A DNA stretch of 64,000 nt, taken from Datnioides undecimradiatus. Lineage: Eukaryota > Chordata > Actinopteri > Lobotiformes > Datnioididae. The stretch covers positions 22,132,879 through 22,196,878 of the forward strand of contig WARS01000029.1 in the NCBI GenBank assembly GCA_008933995.1. The letters run 5' to 3'. Under the pieces are notes generated by a model that worked only from the letters and a program-made list of their open reading frames with translations, made no database searches and was not told the DNA's origin. Both the position numbers and the translations under genes were made by a program. Shown in pieces: positions 36,601-48,600 of this stretch (the first letter of the stretch is position 1; every line of letters begins with the position of its first letter).

Positions 36601-39600
36601 TCGCGGCGCGCCCTGCTCTGTTGAACTGAGTGTGCAGCTGCAGGTCGGGGAGCACACAGACGTTTTGGTGGAGGACACTTCACGTAGAGATCTTCCGCTA
36701 AACACCTTCAACTTCAACTTAACTTCTTTTTGGTAGTTGAATAACTTTGTATGGGCCGTGATTCAAAGCCCAGCCAAATGCAATGTCGGTTCAAAGAGCT
36801 GCGCCTCAGGCAAATGTTCTGCAGAAGTACTAGAAAGGGTGCGTGCAGTGTTCCAGGTTGGTCTTTGTTGATTGAACATCCGTATCCTCGAGTTGTTCTG
36901 CAGTTCAGCTTCCCATGCTCCCTTTGACACATCTATTTCTCCTAACATCGTACGTGTTTGCACGTCTTTACATGAAAGTACGACATCACATTGGCTTCAA
37001 GCTGTCAGAGGGAGATAGGGAGGAAGGAAGAAAGCCCTGCCTCAAACAGTGTAAGCGCGTTTTATTAAAATGCTGCCGCCTGGACCGCCAACCGTGCTTG
37101 CTTGTTCATTGTACTAACCTGTTATGAACATAAACATGTCCAGAGATATGATAATTGATGAAAAAAACCAGGATTTATCTAAATAATGCACATGTGCTGC
37201 ACTCATGAGCTCCGGCGAATCAGCTGTCGTTGAACCTGAGGCTTTTGTTCCCCCATCACAGAACGCATTCGCTATCCGAGCAATGGGGCTGTTACCTTGT
37301 ACAGCCTTGCACTTCGTTCATTTCGATGTATGTGTCTGTCACGATGGGGCTATTAAGGAAAACATCTGTCTGCCGTGCAGCAGGAGCCTGCATCCGTCCC
37401 AGGTGACGGTCGCGGTTTTCAAATGATACAAGGATATTTTCTCTTTTTCTCATTCGCTCTCTCCATAACTTCATTTTCACTTTAGTTCGGGCTCTGTCTG
37501 CACGGTCTAGGGAATCCTTAGCAAATGCACAGAGGGGCGTAATGAGTTAAATTCACTCCTCTCGTTCTCTGTCTGTCTCATTTTTCGCCATTTATTCCAG
37601 CTGCATATTCAGCTTTAGGCAAAAAAAATGTACCTATATAATGTTTCTATCTCGGAACTGACAGATAGTTTTAATCCTCGCTCGCTCTTGACTGAACTCC
37701 TGAAGCATTTTTATGTTTTCTTTGTTGTCGTGTCTTCTTTGAATGCTTGCAGGGAGTTCGGGAGATGGAAGGTGAACAACTTGGCGGTGGAGAGGAGGGA
37801 TTTCTTGGAGTCTCCGTTACCTCTGACGCCTGAGTTCATCAGGAACATCCGACTCCTGGGCCGCAGGCCCACCACCCAGATGATCACTGACAATCTGATC
37901 AGGAAGTATGGGACTCACTTCCTGTTGTCAGCAACACTGGGAGGTAAACAAAACCAAAATTTGCTGTCCTAAATATAAGTTGGTTGCATTGTTTAGTTAC
38001 ATTTATAATGTCACATGTCAACCCTCATGCACTCGCTAATTGAAGCGTGCAGCTAAATTTGGTGAAATCAAGACAATAGCTGGTATTTTGTGTGTTTGCT
38101 AAGCGTCACACCCCTTTATCTTTAGCTTTTCATTTCCAGCGAGGACAACAACAAATTAGGCACGTTCAAAAATCACGGTAATCTCTGGAACAATGGGCTC
38201 CTGATTTCAGACAGATGCAGACAACAGCGCTCCTCTCATTTTTCCCATTGCAGGCAGATTTTTATCATTTGTAGCTGGTTCGATTATTAAGAGTAAACCC
38301 GTAGCGTGGCTGACGACTGCCTTAACTGCCTCGCCTGAAGGGACACGACAACAGCAGCAGCTGTAAGAGACAGAAATTAAGTACATTTAGTACAGGTAAT
38401 TAGCCCAATTGTGATAGCAGTATGAGCAAAAATCAGTTTAGGAGCTACTAGGCTTTAGCGAAGTGTACTGTTTGTGTTGATGAAAGCTTTTAGCGCTCGC
38501 TCTCCTTGGTGTTTATATGGAAAACAGACGGATACAGCTCCTATAACACATCACAACAAAATAATATGCCACTGGCGGCGCAGGATCGCTCCTCCGAGAC
38601 GCACGAATGCATGTAAAAGCCTGCGTGCTGTGAACCCGCCGCTCCCGCCGCCGGTCACAGTCACCCCGTCTTTTTTTTTTTTTTTTTTTTCCTTCTCTGC
38701 AGCGTAATGAATGGACAAGCATTAACGGCCCTCTGAGTGAAGAAGACAAAAAAGTAATTTAAGACGCCGGAGAGGCCCGGGCCGGTCTTGCAAAGCAGAT
38801 TTGCTTTTACAGAGCAACACTTGTCAATTACTTTAGGCCCGACTCTGACGCTCAGCAAAGGTCGCTGCTGTGAGTGGCTCCGTGTAACGCAGCCCCACCA
38901 GCTGCCTGAGCTGATGCAGCCTCTCGCTTTGGCTCGCAGCCAGCACTTAGTGATATGAAGAGAGGAGAATGAGGAGTTTGCCTTGGACCGCCGCCATAGA
39001 TGTGCCTCCGCGCCTCTGAATGGATTGCCTCTGTGTTCGGAAACATATGGACTTAATGAAATTAATAAATAGATTGCGATATTAAGAGGGTGCCCTTCAG
39101 CGGCCGAGGAAGAAAGGCAGCGGGCGGAAAAATGGCCCTGAAGCATTAACGCTGCATTATGATGAAAAATATGATGTGCACTGTCTTGGGGACTCTCAAG
39201 CAAAGAGAGTGTGCCGCGCCGTGGCCCCCTAGACTTATGAAGTGCTGATTGCTATGATCACTGGCTCCTGATTGTGGGTGACGTGGCTTATCCTAATTGT
39301 GGTCAAGTGTCTTTGTGCTTCAGAGGCTCCAGTGTGGCTGCTCCCGTGCTCTTAACCGCTGGGAATCCGGTGCATTCGAGAAGAGAAAGTGACTTATGCA
39401 AAGTGTGAAATTGCAGATTCGGTGGAGTGACTCACAGGAAAAGCAGAAAAGTCAACGTGCCGCCATGAAAACGGTGCGAAACGCGGGAAAAATGCAGGGA
39501 ACCCTGGTGAAGAACGGTCCTTGATTGACATGTGATGACGTGGCGAGTGCATAAACACCTCAGCACGAGCGCTCAGACAGACACCAAAGATCACTTAAAC

Positions 39601-42600
39601 ACTTAAGATATTAACTCTTTGATTTTGTGTCAGAGACGCAGACCTCGGTCTTCGAGAAGCTGCGAGGGAGAGTATACTAATTAAAATGCTGTGTTTCTGC
39701 GCAGGAGAAGAGGCCTTAACGATATTTGTGGACAAGCGGAAGCTGAGCAAGAAGGCAGAGGTGAGCGATTACTCGGGCAACTCCTCCACTGTGACTCTGG
39801 AAGCTCTGCACCAGCTGGCCGCCTCCTACTTCATCGACAGGGAGAGCACTCTGCGCAAGCTGCACCACATCCAGATCGCCTCCACTGCCATCAAGGTAAC
39901 GCCTCTGTGTCTCTATTGCTGGGTTCTCCGGGCGCATTCTCAGACAAGTGCAAGTCAGTATCATTACACGGTATGCTTAGATAGATTGTCCTGTGCAGCT
40001 CAGGTAAATTAAAACATCCTATAGCCACGGTGACCGCTGGGGACGTATGCCCGAACTCACTCCCCAAATAGCCGTCTGCTCGCCGTGCTTACAGAGATGA
40101 AGAAAGCAGCTAAGTAGCCAAATTAGGTGAAATTGAGCTGTTAAAGCAGACTGCAGTTGCTCGAGCTGGTATGACCAGTATGTATGCAGGAAAACAGAGC
40201 ACGTGCTCTACTCTGAGAAGCCTGGAGTCGCACAAACACTAGACCTTCTGCTCCCGCCTCCTTTTCTTTATCCTTTTGTTATAGCGAATTAGACTGAATT
40301 AGACTGTAAACAGTGAGCTTGAGTCAAAAAAAATAAATAAAATGGCGGTACATGATTTCAGGGTTTTTAGGATTTGAGATTTACCATCTGGAGCTGCTGT
40401 AGCATGGGAGGCTGCCCGCAGAAGCTTCTTTTGAATGAAAGCGAAGCACAATTGCGGCACCTGGGAGCGATGTGTTGTAAAATACCGACTTCGTCCGCTC
40501 TTTCCGACGACAGGCGCGCAAAAGCGTTGCGTCTCTGGCGTTACCAAACGTGCAAACGAGTGCGGGAAGTAAGAGTTGCGCTGTGAATGCGGGGTTTTGT
40601 GCGCGCTCCACCAGGAATTACTTGGCTGTGGAGTGATTAAGTGGGAATACAAATTAAATCAAATCAGATAACAAAAGGGAGAGCTGAGAAATTAAAGTAT
40701 TAGTACGAAAAATGAAGGATGAAGGAGTACTTGGGGAACGCGTCGATAAGTGCAAAGCTATATACGCTCATTATGCATTTGAGAAACAATCCAATTTAAA
40801 TTTGAAGTTTAAATCTGTGTGTTGCTTCCAGGAGTCATTTGCAAGGTAGAAAACTGCCTCTCCTGGAGCCGCGCGTGTAGTTTCGGGTGTGATTTCCTTG
40901 TTATAACACAATGATCAGCGGAGAAGTGGGAAATAATGCTTTTTATCTGCCTGCTTGTGACGAGATATGATCTTCAAGCCGCCGCGAGCGCGCGGAGTCT
41001 GGAGGAAGGCTCTGTGATGTGCACATATGGCGAGGGGAAGATAAATGGATCTTGTGAAACACGGCTCGTGACAGGTTTCTGCCTCCGGGTGTCACCTTCA
41101 GGTAGCACGGGGTTAATAGGGCTACAGAGGGGCGGATGACCCTCCTTTCTGCCTTTTCCATTCCTCTGAACACAGTGGCAGTCTGCTTGTGAAGTGCGGC
41201 TTTCTCTGCTGTAACAGAACATGAATCAGACTCCCTGTTCCTATATCAAAGCTCTGTCCTCTCGCTACATTGTGTTTCCGGGAGGGTTGGGTATTTCTGT
41301 TGCAGCTAAGGTGGGCACATCAGAGGCGCAGAGGCAGACGCTTTTGTGTGCTTCATTTCTTGGGAATTAGGGTTTTTCTGTAGCTACAGAGAGGGAAGAG
41401 AGAGTACGCTTTCATGCTCCAAAGGCAGTCGCCGGGCGGAACTGACAGGTAGGAAGTGGGAACAGGAGAAACTCACCTCCATCACTGGGAGAAAGTGAGT
41501 CAAAGGGAGCGATAGACTCCTCCACATTTGTGCATCATTTCCACGGGGCGTTGACCCGCACAGCGGCGGAGCAGACGCGAGCAGGCGCTTCTCTGCACGA
41601 ATTTAAAAGTCGAACGCGTTGAGGAATGAATAAGAGGGGGCCGGCGAGGCGAAGGCCCCCCTGCCGTCTCCATGCAAAGGGGGAATTGAAGCTCATTTTG
41701 GAGGAAAAGCCTGTTACTGCTGCGGTGCGCTCTTAAAGAAGTCACGGCGCCGGGCAGAGCCTGCGATCAGATTGGCCTGTTTCTACGATGAGTTATGGCT
41801 CCGCTTGTTCGAGAGCATCGGGGATAATTTTTGTTTTCGACTCCAGAAATTTTCCAAGAATGAATTGATGACGACAACCCCGACTGACTCAGGTTATATT
41901 TGCCAGCCTGTCTGCAAACAGTAATAAACAAGGCGACAGGCTTGAGCGAGGAAGCGGCTGGAGTCTCTGGTTTCATATTTTCATCTGGCGGACAGCCTCT
42001 CCATCGTATTGTGTTCTCATTATGGCCGAGAAATACGTTTTTGTATTCCCTGACTCGATCGATGGTCGTCCGGGCTATCGCGGAGTAGAAAGACTTCTAA
42101 CTTGATCATCCGTGATCACACCGGAGCCAGGCTTTATTTTCGCAGCATATTTCTGCCGTAAACATGGAAAAGTGGCGTGAAACTGTCGCCGCGGTGCTTT
42201 TCAGACGGAAAAACACAAACTTGCCAAATCAGGTTTTCACTCATTGCCACGTTTCTGAACGCACGGGCGGCGGCTTTTACATTTGCAGCCTTCAAAGCTG
42301 CATTTAACACGGCATTAAACCATGCGCGGTGTGACTTCCACCAAGCCTGCAGCCTTTTCAGCCTCATGTAGCTCGTTGTTTGTCATTTCGTCCGGTCCCG
42401 TCACTCTGATCAGACCTCTCCCCAGCTGCAGGATTCATCCGTTCTCAGAAACAAGCTCTGACAGTCAGAGTTTGGGAGCAGCTGGTGGAGGAGGCGTTCG
42501 GATCTGAAGTAAGGCAGGTTTGTCATAATGCGACTGAGACCAAACCAGAGCTCAAAGAAGCGTGAACACTGGACTCCCAACATGAACGCTCTGCTGTTTG

Positions 42601-45600
42601 TCTCAGTCTCCCTAATTCTCAGGATCTACAGTTTTATTGTTACCTTAAACATTTCCTTAGGAGGCAAACATATTTCTTTGTTTATTCATATTTATTTGTC
42701 TTGTCTCAAAGACAAAAACGCTGCAATAACATGAATTCGATCCATTTGTTGGGTGTATTTCTATATTTGTCGGTGATCATCTGGGTAAATGAAGAAAGAC
42801 GGCGCTGCAGACGTGAATGCGTTTGTCTGTTTGTCTTATTTCTGTGATCATCTCAAGAGGATGCAACGTTCCTCCATAAAATAATGACACTAATGAAATT
42901 TAGTTTTTAATGTTTTTTCAGGCCGTTCACTGTGTAACATGATAGCATGCCATGCATTGAGCCTGCCGCGCTCTACTGGCCCCAAATTATTCATTTGGGC
43001 TTTAAGACGGGGCTTAAACGTTGGAGAACATCTAAACTCCGACTTCTTCAAGAGCCGAGGATATGAGCTGTAAACATCTGTCTGCCGGGATAGGCTCGGT
43101 GTGATTCAGGAGATCTCAGCCGCTCGCTCATCCGCCTCACGTCAAAGCGTTCCTCTTCCCGCCACTTTGCCGTTCGAATGAGTCAGTGAATCACTTCGAG
43201 GCGCTGCGGCACCTGGACACAAGGTTTACATCATGAAATAAAAATAAGAACATATACATATATGTATTTATATTTATCGAAGGAAGAAACCAGCCTTTGC
43301 TTCGTTCCCTCATGTGCCAAGATACAGGTGGCCAATAATGTCCTATTAAGTATTTTTAATATACCAGAATGCATCTACAGTGAATAGCAGCTGCTATGCG
43401 AAGCGGAAATTGAATGCTCTGCTCATCAGTCAATGTTTTGCCATATGGCATATCATATGGCATATCAAATAATTCCTTATATGGATTCAATATTCATGTG
43501 GTGTGAAAACCCCGGGTTGTATCTCATTTCCTCCCGTTCATATCAGGATTAAAATCCCTCATGAGGGAAACAAGGGATTTATAATGTGATATAAATATTA
43601 TAGTCGCAGAATTGCGCTCAAATTATCTTCATTTTCCTTTTTCCATTCGCACAGGATATTTATTCTTCCGCTCACAAACCCTTTTTCTTCTGGATTAGGC
43701 TTTTGATTAAAGAACCCCACACCGAGTTTTCACTTCCCTGCAGCGCCGGCCTCATATGAGTTCCCGAGCCCTTCAAGCCCTCTATGATTGTGTTACTGAT
43801 CGACTGACCCTCATTGTCTCGCCTCATCCATCTGTCACTTTGCACCAACTGTCCTCTGACAAGCCTGACCAGGACAAATCGCCGAACAAAATATGGTGTC
43901 CCGGAACCACAAAGAGAGAAAAATGAGAATCAGTTAAACGCTCCCCGCCGTGTCGCGGGCGAGAAAATGGAGAGCGCTGAAACAAGATCTCTTCTTGCAA
44001 ATGAAGTGAGAAAGGATGCTTTGCCGGAGCTGCTTTGTAGCAAAGGTCAATCGAAACGTCTTCAATCAGCGGCCGGACGCACGGGCGCGCAGAAAAGGAA
44101 CGTTTTAGCATTCGTGCAGGGAAAAGGAACAATGAGTGCAGCAAAAGTACTCTTACAGCAGTTCAGAAGAATCTAAATGAGCTCGCCGCAGTTTTCTGCA
44201 TCTTTCACGTTCACAAGTACAATCGATTAAGCAGAAACTACTTTATTTAAACAGAACAGAGAAAGGCCTTTGTCTTTCATGAGGCGTGCTCTCTTTGGCT
44301 CTCAAACTAATTCTCTGTCTGAAATGTATTAGTACTCTAGAGATATATATATATATATATGTATTGTGTAAAGAAATCAAATAGCATAACCATGCACTTG
44401 TCCTAAGATGGATGCTGTGGAGAATTTATAAATGAGCTTTTTTATTTGTTGTTTGTTGCCCAGGTGACAGAGACGCGCACGGGTCCTCTTGGATGCAGTA
44501 ACTATGACAACCTTGACTCTGTTAGCTCTGTGCTGGTTCAGAGCCCTGAAAATAAAGTCCAGCTGCAAGGTTTGTCTGCTTTTATTACTTTTTACTGTTA
44601 TTGTCGTGTTGTGTTTTTAAAGATCAAACATACCTGTGAGAGAAGGACATGCAGAAGGGATAAACACGGCACACAAATATACAGATTTATAGATTTTATT
44701 AGGTGAGTTATAAGCTCAGTCAGCGTGACATTGCTCCTCGGGTTCACGGTTTGACGAAGGCACTAAACGCAGCTTCCTTTTATAGGCTTGCAGGTGATCC
44801 TTCCAGACTACTTGAGAGAAAGTTTCGTGCAGGCTGCTCTCAGCTACATCGCCTGCAATGGAGAGGGCGACTTTGGCTGCAAGGACAACGACTGCTGGTG
44901 CAACTGTGACCCCAAGTTCCCAGAGTGCAACTGCCCTTATATGGACATCCAAGCCATGGAGGAGAGCCTGGAGAGGATAACGGAGACATGGGGGATCCTC
45001 TATAAAGAGTTTGAGGAATCAGGTACCAAAGCCCTCTCTAAAATAATGGATTCTTGCTTCCCTCCACGTTGCACAGCTCATCTAAATGCAGGGAAATCAA
45101 ACTTTTGGAGCATAAATCATTCATATGGGAGGGAGTGAGGATGAATTCAAGTGTTTTATCTCCACCGTTAAATCTGACTGAGGATCCTATATGTATGTTC
45201 CTCTGTATTCTATGATTTATAGGTCAGCTTTAATAGCCCGCTGTGAATCCCGGGTCCCGGCGCTCTGGCATCTGCATAAAGCAAATTAACAAGGCGACAG
45301 GCCGGGATTAAAAAAACTAAATAAATAAATAAATAAAAATCAACAGCTTTCGGCTCAGGTAGTTTACAATATGTCTGGAGCAGATTAATCAGCTATAAAA
45401 CCCATTTATTGCGAGTCCGGCTTTTCATATCGCCGGGGAAACAGCGTTTGAGTGGAAGCTCCTAGCATAATGTTTGGTTATTATTGCTGTGCTCGGTCAC
45501 CCTGCCTCGGTGATTATTACTCAGGTGAAATCAAAATGGATGGGTTTTTTTTTTTTTTTTTACTCCTCAGATTTGGCTGAAATATCCCTAAGTGCAATTA

Positions 45601-48600
45601 CTTTCAAAGTTTATGTTTTAATAGCCGGAGGTGAGGCGAGGGCGGGGGCGTGCTCAGAATGCAGACACCAGCAAGTGTCATAAACGTGTCCTTCGGCGAG
45701 GGGGATATCGCTTCTTCGCTTCTTTTAACCCTGCTGCTTTATCAGCAGAGGTGGGTGCCAGGGAGTGAAACAGACAGAGATCGAATACACGCCGTGCACT
45801 TCCCTTCCCAGCAGTCGCCCGTCGTTTTAGGCAGAACCCCCGTCTGTAGCTCACTGTTACAACTCTCCATAAAGTATAGTTACTATGTGGCTGCTGCATT
45901 CAGACCGAACATGATTCACTTATTTTATGTGCAGTGGAGTGGGCCGTGATGAAGTGGCGATGACGACTGTGGAATTAAAATGTTGAGAGATGTAAAAAAA
46001 CAACATATCGATCAATCAGTCTAGCTGCAAAACAAGCGTGGTGCGATGCAAAAGTGCTTAAATTAGCCAGTGTTAGTGAGGAGTTTTACCTTTAAGGAGA
46101 CACATATAATGGCTGCCATGATATTCACAGTAGCAGGCGTGGTAGAGATTGCTGTGCTGGTAATATTTTGCATTTTCCCCTGGACCCGCTCTCATTCTTC
46201 ACCATCTTTTGTGTCATTCTGGATACTTTTCACTCCCCTTTCTTTGCTTTTTAGCAAATGTGATCAAAATGTTGGAGGTGACTTTTCAAAGTGCCACCTG
46301 CCAGATGCCGTGCCCCAGTTCAGCTACTCCAAAGTCCACATTTGTCGCCCAGATAGCACAGGCTGCCAAGGTCTGTCCAGTTTCAAAGGCTCCTTCAAAT
46401 GCAGCTGAGCCATCCTTTTGCTGAGGACGAAACCGGTGCACTTATAGCATCCCACAATTCAGTGTGGGCCCCGTCAGTTGTTCAATGGAGTGTTGAGGCA
46501 ATGCTCGTCAAGTCGCAGAGTCATTAAATGTCATGTGACCGCGCTGTATTTACGAGGCATTTGCTTTCAGGTGGTCATCATTAATGGCTGTAAATATATT
46601 ATATGGACTGGAACCGTGAAAAAGCCTCTGCCGGATGTTAATAAGGATAAACGCAGCCGAGACGTGTCGTAAACTCGAGACAGAGCGGTCGAAGTAAGGC
46701 CGCGTGGGTTTACTGTTAACATGCCACTTGTCCATCATGTGTCCATGTGTTACAACCGACACAGTGCAATAGTCAGTGACTCCCAAAACAGCATTTGAGA
46801 CCTTTGGGGAATACCAGCAAGAGGTGCACTGGAAAAAACGTGCTAATGCCGTGAAACGCTCACAGTTTGGTTGGGCGCGGGAATCAAAACCACTTGGTTT
46901 GGTTTAGGTAAAGATCATGGTTTGTGTTATCCCGAGTGTTTTAGTTAAGTTGGGTTACCTGACGTTAGTATGCAGGTCAACACTGGGAACACCAGTCCAA
47001 TGGGTGAAAGTCCTGGGTTTGTTCAACCCGTACCTTGACCCCAACCTTGAAGTGAACATTTAAAGATGTGTTTAACCCTTTGGAGGAATGATAGTTACCA
47101 CCTAAAGTCGTACAACCTCCCATCAGTTTTCTGTAACCGCTTTATCCCCTTCGGAGTCGCTCGAGCCTATCCCAGCAGTCACTGCGCAGGAGGCAGGCTA
47201 CACCCAGGACAGGTCGCCGGTCTCAGAGTTTACATTTCACCTATCGTGCATGTCTTTGGGTGGTGGTGGGGGGCAGCCACAGGGAGAACATGCAAATTCA
47301 ACACAGAAAGGATCCGGTTGGGAATCGAACCTGTGACCTTCTTGCTGTGAGGCGAGGTGCTAACCACAAGTATGAATTTGACCCACATTTAATGTAGCTT
47401 AATATAGAAAATACTGGATGCTAACGATCCTCTTTGCAAAATGTTGATTAAAGGTGAGACCTTTTTACGTGTCTTTCCTGTTGCAGATGAATTCAAGGCG
47501 TTTTACTCGAGACTTCCCCAGGCCTATTTTCTCAACGTGTCCACCATCCAGCATCTGTGGTCTATGGACAGCTTGTTCCAGTGGCGATATGAGCAGCTGG
47601 AGAACAGCATGCGGGTCCTCTCTAGACGTGCCCAGAGAGTCATCTTCAAGCTCTTCAGTCTCAGTAAAAGATGTCACCGACAGCCCCAAGTGCGCCTACC
47701 AAGAGAACGGTGAGCGCAGCCGCTGAAACACACATCTCTGGCCTCTCCGTGCGTATATGAACTATCGGATTGATGTGGTTTATGACGACAAACGCAACAA
47801 CAACGGTTTTTATTTGTTTCGGTGGATCCTTCTTTGATCCTGAGTAAATCCAACAACATGCCAACAGTTTTGCTTTGAAGGAGCGTCTTTCTTTTTCAGT
47901 CCGCTTTCATTTTCGTGCATCATCCTTATTCTGTTCTTACTCCCCCGTAGCTGTTGCGAAGTTGTGGCATTTCTCTGCTCAGTACTGCACCGTGCATCAA
48001 ATCACAGCCTAACGCTCTCTCCACGGACTAATCCAGATTCGTATGTAGGTGGACGTAAGCAAGCTGCCGTGCTGTGGTGGCATTTCACTCGTATACCCTC
48101 GCAATACTCCTTTGGTGTATGTAAATGATTTTATTTTTAGCTCTTTTGTGCAGCCAAGGAATTTGTACATCCAGCTTCATGGTGAAATGCAGCAAAATAC
48201 CATTAAACCAACCTACATTTCTATGGTGCCGCGCACATTTTCAATGCGGTTCGTCCCAGTTTTTAGGCAAACATCTTGCCATTCGCGGCTCGCCACAGAT
48301 GAGCTCACCTGGCTCACTTTGCCGTTATCTGTCGCTCCGACAGCGAACTTTCAAGTTCAGAAATCCACAAGTCTCGGCTCCATTAAATCTTTATTGGGCT
48401 TCATGAAATCTGCATGAAATGATGAAATCTTCATTTCATTTCACCGGACTTCATCTCCATGAAATCCCTCTGAAACCAGGTTCTCAGCATCGCTTTCATT
48501 CCTGTCAGGAAGAAAAATCCACGTTTACGGTTTTATATCGTTCGCAGCCGCAGAGGTTTATCAAGGATCTGGAGTTCAACCGAATCCAGAACCAGATGGA

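Larger units (their letters stand above)
24623..37752 (+). other. brinp3: brinp3 intron 2 (13.13 kb)
   Basis: The donor is gtgagt and the acceptor ttgcag, phase 2. It is the largest confirmed intron here. It holds at least four dispersed repeats (25.1, 29.4-29.8, 30.9-31.4 and 34.2-34.7 kb), a C18 run (32520-32537), an A25 run (32795-32819), a GGAT array (about 33989-34013) and a GT run (35375-35399). No other gene is supported on either strand. Confidence 0.9.
45023..47486 (+). other. brinp3: brinp3 intron 6 (2,464 bp)
   Basis: The donor is gtacca and the acceptor ttgcag, phase 1. It contains an AAAT array (about 45318-45337), a T run near 45,546, a percomorph repeat fragment and a V-SINE. 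No gene is supported. Confidence 0.9.

Noticed and set aside
38661-39203. Minus-strand open frame of 180 codons in intron 3
   Set aside because: It ends in a poly-Lys run from a T homopolymer and shows no domain or conserved motif.
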